Source: Lates calcarifer (Eukaryota; Chordata; Actinopteri; Centropomidae). Taken from it: 64,000 nucleotides of DNA. Of this stretch, positions 34,641 through 45,557 are shown in pieces. Location: NCBI RefSeq assembly GCF_001640805.2, contig NC_066852.1, forward strand, positions 310,001 to 374,000, given 5' to 3'. The notes under the pieces were generated by a model. That model did not search any database. It had not been told where the DNA came from and saw nothing but the letters and a program-made list of their open reading frames with translations. A program made the position numbers and the translations under genes. How positions within the stretch are numbered: the stretch's first letter is position 1; each line of letters begins with the position of its first letter.

Positions 34641-37600
34641 CAGAGGTTTTTTCCAGTCTTTTTTTAACCTACAATAGACCTAATTGTAGAAATGTATGTG
34701 TAAGTATCAGAGGTATATGCTCATTTACATAATGCTCCATTTTGAGAGTCATATTAGTCGCATGCAGTGTATCATTGGATTATTATTACTGCATCAATTT
34801 GTAAGCAGCATTTTAATATTTTCAAAGTGTAGCAAGTATTTATACTGTTACATAATATTATAATGCGTCATATTTTATGAGCAAGTCATATAATTAAAAG
34901 TCTTAAATCTTAATATGAGTTGTAATAAATGCAGTGGAGTTCTGAGGCTGTGTTTGTGTTTCCAGTCGTCCTCTGTCAGTGAGTTTTGTAGTGAGCAGCC
35001 TGAAGGCGCAGAGCGTCGCTCCGTTAATCTAATTATCAGAGTGGAATCACAGATTGGAGGGATTAGCAGACAGGAGCTCTCAGTTAAAGCAGCTGATTTG
35101 AAGATGTTTGTTAATCTCACTCGTCTGGTGGCTCTTTACTTTATTATAAGTTTACATTTCACTTCCAGTCAGCAAAACTAATCCCTTCATGTTTTATGAG
35201 CGAGATAACGTCAACGACATTGATCCTGAATCTCTGCCTTGCTCAGGGGCACTTCATCTGATTCTGTTTCAAGGACAAATACTGAGTCACCCCGCTGCCC
35301 TTTAATGTACTTTTTTATCTCTATCCTTTTATTTGATTCTGTAATGGCTCTGGTTTACCCTCAGGGATTAATAACATCCATTCTATTCAGTGAGAGTTAT
35401 CGATTTGGGTCTGAGAGGACTGGAGGTAGAGCGAGGTAGACAAAGAGAGGGACAAAGGGAAAGAGAGAGATTGTAGAGGTTAAGTGTTCAACTCTTGTTC
35501 AGAAGCTTTTCTGTTGACCCAACAAATTCTTATTGTTCTGCTGGATTTTTTCAGCACCATTCAAAGTGTTGGACTCGAGTGTTTCAACAAATCTTCGTTC
35601 AGATTTTTTTAGCAGTTTAATTAATCTAAGTCTTTTATTGAGGGAAACTTCTTGCACAGCTGCTTTGTGTTGAGTCAAATTTAAATATGGACGCGTTCGA
35701 GAACTTTGTCTTATTTTCTTGAACCAAAACACGGACAAGCTTTTCTGTCGATGTAAATCAAACTCTGAAGGTCCTACTGGACAGTTTCAACAAATAATTA
35801 TCTTTACTTTAAAAAATTCTGAAACATATCAAAAAGCTTTCAAAGAAAGTTGACGTCAAAATGTTCAGTCAGATTCTTATTTATTCTTTAATCAGGTTTA
35901 TTTGAAGTCTGTATTTTCATTACAAAAGCTGCTCAGACAGATTTCTACACAGAGAAGAACTTTGCCTTCATTTTGTCTAATGAAACAATAGTTTTGTCGA
36001 GAGGAGCTAAGCAGTTTGTTTTTTATTTTAAAATGAACAATGGCCGACACGTCTCTGACTGATTTTATGTGCTCAAGTTAAAGGATAAGGCATTGTTCTC
36101 TAGTATAATTACTGTCCATGTGTATGGACAATAATAACCTCCTTACTTTTCAGCTCAAAGCTCGGTGGTTACCATTGAAGATCTACATCAGCTCAGTAGT
36201 TTCCTCAAACAGCTGATAGATTTTAGCAAACAAACGAAAAAGTGCTTTTGTTGGGGACTATTTTCAGCAGCGGATTAATCCGGTGCTCCAGTGGTTATTT
36301 CTGGCAGCTGGACAGTGTGTGTGCAACTGAGTCTGATGTGTTTTTAATAGTTTTTGGACAATAATGGAGCTCAGCATACAGAGGAATAAGCTACATTCAT
36401 CTACATACAAATAGAGGACATTATCAGGCTCATCTTTAATGATTTAAGTCATTCAGACATCAGTCTCACGGCAGTTTCTTTCGCTTCGGAAACAAAATCC
36501 ACCATATTTTCCTGGCTTTCAGGCTGCAGGGTTTCTCCTGGCCTACTTCTCTGAGCTCTGACCCCCGCTGTACCCACACAGCCACACTGAGAGGATGATG
36601 AGCACATGTTGGACTTTATGCAGCAGTGAGTTTTTTTAAATATATATATATCTGGTAGATCTCTGAGGTCTGGAGGAGAGCGATAAGGTGCAGCAGGAGA
36701 GCGCTGCCGTCACAGACTCTTGTTTGGGCTGTTTTTGATTTGTTTGTGTGGCCAAACAGTCGACCTGCTCGGCCATGAAATACACAACTTTTCCTTTGTA
36801 TAAAAAAATATCGCCCCTCTGCGAAAGCATCACACAAATTTAAAGGAGAATATACTACACACAGTTGGAAATGGAAGTGTCTGTGAGAGAGGAAGAGAGG
36901 GAGTATTTTCAGCCTCCAGTCCTACAAACACAAGAAATATGCAGTTTATTAAAAAATCACATGAGTTTTTGTTGAGCTAAAATACCAGCTATGTTCACAG
37001 ACAGCTATGAATAGCACAGTGTACGTCTTGAAGAAAAAATCCACCCTCCACTCAACCACTGTAGTGATGATGTACACTGATTTTTTAAAAATATATTTTA
37101 TTGGTGTTTGTTGTTGTAGCAGAGGCCCAGGTTAAAATATAGAGTTATATTTTAAATAAAAGTAATACAGTACCACAGCCAAAATACACACCTTGTAAAA
37201 GTATCCATTACACAGAATATACAGAATATACTCTATTCTACAGGATATGATTGGATTCTAATTATTGATGGATTAATGAAGAGGAAACAGGGTTCTGTGT
37301 GTGAAACTCCTGTTGTTTGTCATTGAAATATGGCGGACACTTGATGTGGTCCAGATGTCTGAAAATATCAGATTTTCATATTTTATCTGTAACTTATTTG
37401 GGGGAACATGACATGACACTCCTGAATTCACCTCCTGTATCTCCCATCTGTTTGTGATTCCAGTCTTTTTCCTCAGACAAATCCTAACAAAGCGTTGGAT
37501 TTTCCGTTCAGAGTCATCAAAGTCTCCCTCGTCTATTAAATATTTGAGTACTGTCAAGCGTAAGCAGAGTTTCCTGCTTGATAAACTCACCTACACCCGC

Positions 37601-38195
37601 CTCACTGTCATGTCCTGGTTTCTACAGAGTTACATCAGATACTGAACTAATGGGAAACAGCTGTTGGTGTAATGTGGCTGGAGAGGCTGGTTAATCCCCT
37701 CTACAGGAAACAAGATCTTTTCTTGAATTATTGTAGCTTTGTGAACTTGTGTTATTGTCGTGTTTTTCTCTTTGAAGAAACAGCTTAGTCACTTTAACAG
37801 CTCCAATACTCTGAATCTCAGTGAGTAATGTAATTACTCGATCACTTAAGCCAGACGTTATTTTAAATGTGCCTCACACTGCGTGACCTCAGCATAATAC
37901 TTTCAAACACTGCGACTCTAGATGCACTTTATCTTATTAAGTGATGCTTTTTATGTGACGTAAATGTGACTCAATGATTACAGTAAAATTGGTTTTCCAT
38001 TTGTTCTTCTATGGTTTAAGACAAACAGCTTCACTTTAAGTGATATTAAAAGTTAATGGAAAGTTTCTCTTGGACTGTCTTTGTAAACTATGGTGATTAT
38101 ATACAGCGATCGGTCACTTTAATAAGGACGAGTCACCAAAATATTCTGACTCATTTATCACCTCATTGTTCTGCCAAACAGCCTGAAATACGACT
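34641..38195. other. Gene-free AT-rich stretch
   Basis: No gene or recognisable repeat family. A TATA run lies at 36636-36649. The frame 37273-37590 (minus) and the 34875-35181 pair of opposed frames carry no recognised domain. Confidence 0.5.
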
Positions 38196-38318
38196 ACTCT
38201 GTTACTACTACAGTAAAACTACTGATGCTACCACTTATACTAGTACTACTACAGTGTACTAATTATACTGCAACAGCTGCTAATTATACTACTACTAGTA
38301 CTCCTGCTGCTGAGACTA
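38196..38318 (+). repeat. Degenerate ACT/TAC trinucleotide tract
   Basis: Blocks of TACTACTAC, ACTACTACAG and ACTACTACTAG separated by diverged units over about 120 bp, an aged trinucleotide repeat. Confidence 0.7.
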
Positions 38319-38324
38319 CGGATG

Positions 38325-38600
38325 CTTTCACACCCGTCTTCTTTGGTCCAGACCTTTGGCAGGTGTGAAAAGTGCCTCAGACCTAAGGACCGAAATTTGT
38401 TCTGACCAAAAGAAGTGGTCTTAAAACTGAACAAACAATCAGTTTGTTTGCAAGAGATCAGTTTATAAACTTGTGGTGCTTTCATACATAGTTTGTTGGA
38501 TCTTAACCAAAACAGCAGGTGAGGAAGGTGCTTTGGACCACAGTCTGGACCAAGGGACCAAAATTTGGTCCTTTTTTTTTTTTTTTTTGGATGGTTCAGA
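38325..38600 (+). repeat. Dispersed repeat of GGACCAAAATTTGGTCC type, copy 1
   Basis: Blocks such as TTTCACACCCGTCTTC, TTTGGTCCAGACC, GACCAAAAGAAGTGGTC, CAGTCTGGACCAAGGGACCA and AAAATTTGGTCC recur internally, and CTTTCACAC/TTTGGTCC words follow a fish repeat that I recall. It ends in a T run at 38572-38588. A second copy is at 40370-40540. Confidence 0.55.
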
Positions 38601-40369
38601 CCAATTACAGGAAGTTGGGGCAGGCTCATCACCCATTAGAGAATATTAGAGAATATGACGATGACAAAACGAAAAGCAGCCAGAGTTAATGCCACTGCTG
38701 CTAAGAATTAGGACAGTAGAAGAACAGTGAATATGAGGAGCAGCCGTGTCGACGCCCCCAGGTGCAGCAGTGTGTCCTGACCTTAGCACCACCGAAGCAG
38801 ACGATGCAACATCCCGTCACATTGGACTCCGGCCAGCAGCCGCCCCTTACTCTCCCTCACTGTCAACAATTACAGACGTGAAGACAGAAAACAAACAGGA
38901 TCCGACCCTCTGTCCTCTGTAAGGAACAGAGAGTGGCCATCTGTCTGCAGAGAAAACAGCATGTTGGGACCCCATGTGGCGTCCTGGCACAGAGCGCAGC
39001 CATGCTGTCTGATGACAGCCTCTAATCTACAATAAGGCAAAAATACTTATTTTTCCATTAGATGTTGAGGCTGTGGGGCAGGAAGAAAAGAACTGAACTG
39101 AGGTTGATAGTGAAGGAAAACACTCCACGCTGCAGGTGCTCACAGAAAAAAGAAAATCTCTCCATCGACTAGAAGATGGAACCACCCCTCCTCCAACCCC
39201 CTCTATCCTTGTATCTGTGTCTGCAGACGAGATATCCCAGCAGGCCGAGGTTTGCCTGACTCATTCTTTGTGCTCCAGCTAAAAACATCTCGACACACAT
39301 TCTCCTCGCCTGGTCACCGACTCTCTCTGCTCTAATCTACTGTACTCTGCCCTGCCGGGGGAATATCCAGGGCTTCCCTTCTTTTCCTTCTCGGCAGAGA
39401 TGAATTATTTCTTCAACACGATGTACGCTGCTAACGGCGGAAATGTCTCGTCTCTCTTTGCCTCGCAGTAAATGGTTTGAAATGATGCAGCGTGATATCT
39501 CTGGAACAATGATCTGACAGGTTGTACGAAGGCAGCTGGCCCAGTGTCTGTCCGTGCTGGCACATTCGGTCTACATATGGCAGCATGGAGGTGTGAATGG
39601 ATGTGGCTGTGAATGTGGAACCGGCGTGTTGATGAAATGGAGCTTGTTGATCCTCCTGGATGAGATGAGGTTGAAAACATTGCGGCCGTGACAAACACAG
39701 TCTGTCGAAGGATTCACAGGGAGGCGTTCCCATGTTCCAGGAGTTCTTTGTTTCTCAGTTCTATAAAAGTAAAACTTTCCCAGAGCAGTCCATTTGAGGA
39801 AATAAACTGTTTCTTATGACACATTTCTCTGTGGTTTTACTCAGTTAATTGTGTGAAAGATATGACATTATGAGTGCACAAAGCAATAAGTTAATATTTT
39901 TGAGATGAAACAGGTTAATGCAGGGTTCCAGTAAGTCTCTTAATGTGGATGAATAAGCAGAACAAAGGCTGATTTAAGACAGATATTGTAATCTTTGAGC
40001 AGTTCCTCCCACTCAGCCGGCCGCTCTGTAGCTAAACGATCCACCCACATTTACTCTGGGAGTCAGTGCAGCTTATTTCCAGATTTCCTTTAGGAGTGTG
40101 CCAGTGCTGCTGCTTTATTTCTGAAGTGCACTTGGCTGCTCGACAAAGGAAAGTCAGAATGAAATCAGAGTCACTATGATGACGGTGTTCTTTCTCAGCA
40201 TAGCGAAGTCATTGTCTCTTTTCTTAAACTGCAGATTAATCAGGACAGCTTCAGAGTATTTTTATCTCTTGAATCTTTTGATACCGTCCACTGAACATTC
40301 AACGCTGTCTCCTAAAAAATATTCCTAGAATAAACTGTTTTCCCAGTTACATTTATAAACTTGACCTAA
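38601..40369. other. Gene-free stretch, slightly GC-richer
   Basis: Around 38740-39030 and 39170-39650 the sequence is slightly richer in CpG than average. The opposed minus frames 39405-39698 and 39431-39733 overlap and have no known domain. A conserved non-coding element is possible but cannot be shown without alignment. Confidence 0.45.
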
Positions 40370-40540
40370 ACACCCACCAAGGTTTGAAAGGTGTTCAGAC
40401 CAAAGAACCAAAATTTGGTTCAACCAAAAGAGGGTGGTCTTGTTCTGGATCAACTGACGTAGCTCATGTAGGTGAAGACAGTGTAACAAAAACATGAACC
40501 TTGGTCCAGACTTTCAGTTGTGAAAACAGCCTTAGTGAAC
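40370..40540 (+). repeat. Dispersed repeat of AACCAAAATTTGGTT type, copy 2
   Basis: Shares with 38325-38600 the order GTTCAGACCAAAGAACCAAA, ATTTGGTTCAACCAAAAGAG, GTGGTC and TTGGTCCAGACTTTC. The copies are diverged. Confidence 0.55.
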
Positions 40541-41337
40541 TTGTTTCAGATTTACTGGAGCTGTATTTTTTGTGGCGTTCGTCTTGAGAGACACTGCTGT
40601 GATATAAAACTGAATTTCACTGCAGAACAGACTCCATGCTGTCTGTAGCTTCCAGCCATCTGCAGCTCCATATTTCTCTTCTTTCTCTCCAGTCGTAGAA
40701 TTGCACAAACACTGCCTGTCTTTCTTTTTGATTGTTGGGGATGCAGTTGTCTCGGTTCAACCTTCAACCAGTCAATTAATCCATCCACTGTGAACCACGA
40801 GTTTCAGGTCTGTGTTAGATTAATGAGACTAACTAGTTTTCTTTTGTCTTTTCTCTTCCATGTTTGCCCTCTTCTTGTGACGCTCTCTGACCTGCTCAGG
40901 TAAGAACACTTGATTTATCTGCACTGTAACACACACAAACATCCACAGTAGGTGTAGATATGAGAGGCTGACCTGTGTGAGCTGAACCTTCGTCACTCTC
41001 CCAGCTGAAGATAACATCTGAGGGTCTTTGAAGTTCGCTGAATTCCAGCTAAAGCTGAGGGTGTGGCGTAATCTGCACAAGGCTGATTTCTGTGGAGGAA
41101 TATTACGCAACTGAAATGTTTCAAACTGTCCCTGAGCAATCAATGAAAGCAAATAATCAGAGGAAGTAATAACACACATCCACACTGGAAGCTGTTTTGA
41201 GAGATGAATAGAAACAGTTAAGCTTCATTTTCAGGTTCTAACGTTAATTAATCTGTCAAGATATTTATAACTTTGTTCTTATGTAAAGATTTTGAAGCTA
41301 GATAGTTTGGATGAAGGATATACATCAATCAGCTTGT
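40541..41337. other. Gene-free stretch
   Basis: No gene recognised. The minus frame 40829-41185 (118 codons) has no recognised domain. Confidence 0.5.
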
Positions 41338-41465
41338 ACTGGTGGAATGTAACTAAGTACATTGGTCTTTCTGTTCATGCTACGTCTACTCCACTACATT
41401 TATATGACTGATTTATTTAGTTTATAGGATATGATGCCTTGTTACAGATTAAACTACCCAACAGT

Positions 41466-41966
41466 AGTAGAGCTGAAATGATTAGTTGATTAGTCAACTG
41501 GCAGAAAATTAAATTGACAGTCGTTTAAAAAGTCAAACATTTCAGGGTTCCAGCTTCTCCATTATGAGAGTTTGCTGCTTTTCCTTTTAATTATTATGGT
41601 GTTGGCACTGTTTTCAGGTTGTTCGTCTGTCCCATTCTTTGTAATACAACGCTATATCTCAGTATTGCCTTGAGGGAAACCTTTCAAATTTGGCACAAAC
41701 CTTCAATTGGACTCAAAGATATCCTGATTAGAATTTGGTGGTCAAAGGGCAAAGTCACTGCGACCTCATAACTCAAGAATTTCTGGACGTTATTCAACGC
41801 CATAAGTCAGGAACAGAAGGAGAGATTGTGATAAGCTTTACTGATCGTATTACTCTGATTTCTGGGTAATTTTGACAGCAACTGCCACCATTTTCTGAAA
41901 ACAATCAATCAGTTGATCAATCAAAAAAAATCCATAATGAAAATAATCATTAGTTGCAGTCCTATA
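41466..41966 (+). mobile_element. GATTAAT-rich MITE nested in the 41.3-kb repeat
   Basis: Left end AGAGCTGAAATGATTAGTTG (41468-41487) and right end AATCATTAGTTGCAGTCCT (41946-41964) are approximate inverted repeats. Flanking bases are GTAGT and TATAG, which allow a TA duplication. Its interior carries the TTCAAATTTGG repeat at 41600-41850, so this MITE copy includes a third element. Confidence 0.6.
41600..41850 (+). repeat. Dispersed teleost repeat, copy C, innermost of a nest
   Basis: Shares with 9960-10165 the order GTTCGTCTGTCCCATTCTTT, GAGGGAAACCTTTCAAATTT, GAATTTGGTGGTCAAAGGGC and TAACTCAAGAATTTCTGG, and with 12992-13037 the TTATTCAACGCCATAA...CAGGAACAGAAGG run. Confidence 0.65.
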
Positions 41967-42112
41967 GAAAACAGAGAAAACACTTAACTAGTTTTAATAG
42001 TTGTTTTTTCTGCATTGCATCCGCACATTCTTCTGCTTGTAATCGAGTATTTTCACAGTGTGGTAATATTTTTATTTAAGTAAAGGCTGTGAATCCTCCT
42101 TCCACTGCTGTC

Positions 42113-42799
42113 GGCTTATCTCTGATCAGGAATGTGTGGGTGACATGATTGCATAGGAAAGTGGTTTGATAGTTAGATTACACTGTATACACATACACAC
42201 TTCCTCTGTTATATCAGAGGGAAATATTTTGTCACATTTGAAACTCAGCTTTTTTCTTCTATCTGCACAGTCGATGTGATTATTGGGTTTTTTCAAACAC
42301 TGTTGCCTGCTGAGATGTTTGTGAGCGATGGCTGAGCCTTTGACCTTTTAATACACCATTTCCCATCACACCTGAGCAGAAATCCCTGCGCTCCTTTTCT
42401 TTTTCTCTGTGTTTACACACTCGTTTACACTGGGTGTTTGTCCTGCAGTATTTTTTAAAGGCCCCGTCCCTCCCGTCGTGCCGGGTTATTACTGTTCACT
42501 AGTATCGACCAGAAGACACACTTCCAGCCGTGTTTGCATTCTGTGGCTGTAGAGGCAGCAGGTGTGTCGATTATCTCTGCGAGGAGCCGGCGCTTAAAGG
42601 TTCGGTCTGCAGCCCGAGCTTGAAAATACTCAGGGACACATTTTAGAAAAAGCATGAAGATGGAGACAACGAGAGGCTGAATGTCACTGCAAAGTACAGC
42701 TAGAGGCATCAGATTGATGTGGAGAAGTAGCTGGATGAAGGCAGCCAAACTCAGTGTCAAAATAAAAGAAACTGTCTTGAGGGAATTTCTTCTTAGCAC
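42113..42799. other. Gene-free stretch
   Basis: No gene recognised. The frame 42455-42799 (minus, 114 codons) lacks a known domain. Confidence 0.5.
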
Positions 42800-42904
42800 A
42801 AATGTTCAAGGTTACTGTGGCTGCACAAAACACATTGTTGTCCATAATTCAAGAATTCACATGCTAATTAAGTACAACAGGACTGGTTGGTGTTGTTGAT
42901 GTTG
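42800..42904 (+). repeat. Dispersed teleost repeat, fragment D
   Basis: Contains CAAATGTTCAAGGTTACTGT, CACAAAACACATTGTTGTCC and CATAATTCAAGAATTCACAT, followed by GCTAATTAAGTACAACAGGA, matching the second half of the 9960-10165 family. Confidence 0.55.
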
Positions 42905-43060
42905 CTAAGGCTACATAGCTAACGTTAACATTAGCAGCTGTTGACAAACCAGTCAAGAAGAAACGTTGGGATTTCAGCATCAAACTTAAATTTATTTACT
43001 CGCCAAGAGCTGTCTCCAGCAGTGGGAAGCAACACCAATGTTTAGCTTCCGTTTTCTATT
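42905..43060 (+). mobile_element. Diverged relative of the 7.3-kb MITE
   Basis: CTACATAGCTAACGTTAACATTAGC (42911 onward, compare 7346-7370) followed by CTGTTGACAAACCAGTCAAG and TTTCAGCATCAAACTT matches the 7.3-kb element read from its opposite end. It directly abuts repeat fragment D. The other arm is not clear, so it is truncated. Confidence 0.5.
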
Positions 43061-45476
43061 GGCATGCTAACCAAGCTCGCCCTGACCCATCCCGCTCAGG
43101 ATAGGTCTCAAGGATAATATTCAGATCATCCTGTAAAATTAAGGTTATAATCAGATGTTAGATCATTTTATGTGCTCCTGAGCTTGTTTCATATCTTTTG
43201 GGTTGTTTGATGGTTTTGCAGTCTGTTGCTTTTTCGTATTTAAACAGTTCAAATCAACACACACTTGAGCAGGGATGACATGTCTTGGTGTTTCATGTCC
43301 ACGTTACCTCCCTCCCCCCTCCCTCCCTCCACAGCTGAATGCAGGTTATTGATCGGCTCTGTCAATAGAGGCCTGCCTTTTAACTCGGTTAACTTTGTTT
43401 ATGGCTCGACTTAAACGCCTGGTACTGCCACTGCTGGGCAGAGAAAAACAGCAGAGGACATCTGTGTCCCTGCCTTTCTATGAATTGCAAGTCGTCATTT
43501 GATTAAGAGGCCTGCTGGACGAATGCTGAGCTTTAAAATATACTGTTTAAATTCTAACATGGAATGTCTGCCATCAATTTTTCAGGATGTTTTCAGGCAG
43601 GAGAAAGGTACAGCCATGGGTGCACCACACTGTGCAAATTTGTTTTTGGGATTGTAGGAAGAATGTTTCATTTTTTCCACGACTGACCCATTTATAGATA
43701 AAGTATGAAGACAGGTATGATGGTGAAAGAGGGAGTAAGGAGAGCAGGAGTGACAGAGGAGGAGGAAACGAAGTGCAGTATGTGGTTATAAAAGCTCTCC
43801 ACCTGTACAAAAGCTTTTAACTCCAGCCTGAGAGTGTTGACCACGGGGGTCTGCCTGTCTTTGTGTCCGGTCCTGTCCACTGTGCTGCTGCCGCCACTGA
43901 GCCGAGGAAATGGACTCGGCACCAGCGGCGGGTTTTTTAGCCAACATAACTGCACTTTCATTCTTCCCTTCGGTCCTGCGTCATAGAAACTGGACTGCAG
44001 CTGAGTCTGAGAGAAAAGGTTCACATGGAGCCGCAAAGTCCAGGTTGTTTAACTCTAAAAATTAAACTTTAAAAGTAAAAGCCCCATGAGACTGCAATGC
44101 TCACCACACAGCAGAAAATAAAACTTCTGGATGGCTCAAAGATTCTTAGATATTTTGTTTTGTCTTGAGGGTGACACCAGAGAAAAAGGTACTGCATCCA
44201 CCTCAGCAGCAATTAGGCTCAGCTGTAGCCTCAAGTGCCTGATAGTTTTCACTTTGTTATTCAGTCTGACACTGTGTTGATGTTAGCTGATTTCATAGTG
44301 GTGACTGAGCCCATGGCCCACTGATGGAAGTAGTGCAATTTGCAGTATCATGAACTGCGTGTCTGTGGCAACATTCCCGGAAAAAATACAGTGTTAAGTT
44401 ACTGCTAATGCAAACTGAACATTTCCTGCACCTTCACATTAAAAGCATTTAAGTGGTGAAACATGAGTTGGCTGTAGTCACAGGAAAAGCAATGTGTTTG
44501 TTAGTGGGTGTAGCACAGGACAACTGTTGATTTCTGCATTTTTGAAAGCAGATCAGTTTGAAATGTTGAAATATATTGTAAATATTTCAGGGGAGCAATG
44601 GACTTACTCATACACTGATAGAAACAGGTCAAATAGGCCTGATTTCTTTATTAAAATGACAGTAGACTGTTTTTGCTGTCGTCAGAATTCAGTGTCCCGT
44701 AGTATTAAACTGTTACCACCATAACTACAGGTGAAGCCAAATCAACCAGGACTGAAATCCCAGAGACTGCCACTTTAACCCCAACTATAAAGTTCTCATC
44801 TGCTCAGTTGTTTTGACTAAAGCTCAAAATGTTGGATAAGTGCAGGTTTCATGTCTGCCAGTCAATTTGTGGTCAAAATACTTCACTCTCCACCAAACAT
44901 GTTTGTTTTCTAGTTTCTTTTAAGAGATTAAGACTGAAAGTTTTGGAGTTGTAACTCCTTTCTCTTGTCCTCTCTGTTTTCTGGTCTTTATAAACAGAAA
45001 TAAACAGAGATTCTGTTGAAATTTGCACATGTAGGTGGAATAAGACAACTGCACTGTAGCTAATAAACCTCCTACTTAAGTCTTACATTAGTAAATTAGA
45101 TTTAATTAGCGTTTAAAATCTTATTCTGACTACATTTTAATGACAATTTACAGTAAAGTTAATTCACTCCAGTGTAACGATGATTTCTCATGCAGAATAA
45201 ACAACAGACGCAGGTGGTTTAGTATCTGTCTGTAAACCTTCTTCCTGACCGTTTACACTGGAGGTTTTTCACCTCCTCTCCTCTTCCTTATTATCAGCAC
45301 TAAGTGTGCTACTTTAAGATTTTTTAATGCAGAAAAAAAAACCTTCAGTGAATTATTCTGATTCTTACGTAACATATAATATGTCTTTTTGAGAAAGGCC
45401 ATTTTTAGCTCCATCACTGTCCTTCCTTTCTCTGTTTCTCTCTCTCTCCTTCATCATCCTCCTCATCATCGTCCAG
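43061..45476. other. Gene-free stretch
   Basis: A CCCTCC-rich run lies at 43308-43332. The minus frames at 43574-43810 and 43692-44036 overlap in different frames and are unrecognised. The final part (45411-45476) is a long pyrimidine tract ending CCAG. Confidence 0.5.
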
Positions 45477-45553
45477 GACGCTGTCAGCAGCAGAATGATG
45501 CATCTATTTCAGGCTTGGATCGTCCTCTCGTTCGGGGACGATCCAAGTTTTGA
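45477..45553 (+). other. Exon-like segment with signal-peptide-like start (weak)
   Basis: A strong polypyrimidine tract (about 45411-45474) ends in CCAG at 45476. Then comes ATGATG at 45495, a short frame MMHLFQAWIVLSFGDDPS that reads like a signal peptide, and a possible GTGAAT donor at 45554. In-frame TGA is at 45555-45557. The family is not recognised, and a 12-bp hairpin lies within the frame. Chance is the default explanation. Confidence 0.12.
45514..45547. other. Perfect 12-bp hairpin
   Basis: CTTGGATCGTCC (45514-45525) and GGACGATCCAAG (45536-45547) are perfect inverted repeats around a 10-base loop. This is a strong small stem for this AT-leaning window. Confidence 0.9.
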
Positions 45554-45557
45554 GTGA

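Larger units (their letters stand above)
41338..42112 (+). repeat. Old GTGGAATGTAACTAAGTACA repeat, split by later insertions
   Basis: The left piece (41338-41465) begins GGTGGAATGTAACTAAGTAC, with ACTCCACTACATTTATATGA; the right piece (about 41990-42112) ends TTTATTTAAGTAAAGGCTGT, then CCTCCTTCCACTGCTG. Together they match the two ends of a large fish repeat I recall, in the right order. The middle is occupied by another element. A reverse copy is at 51975-52265. Confidence 0.6.

Noticed and set aside
36636..36649. TATATATATATAT run as a promoter
   Set aside because: A simple AT repeat without a downstream gene or other promoter elements.
40294..40309. 16 bases AACATTCAACGCTGTC equal to the start of the miR-181 family mature RNA
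   Set aside because: The following bases differ from the family and no complementary arm was found within about 100 bases on either side, so no hairpin precursor is supported. Probably coincidence.
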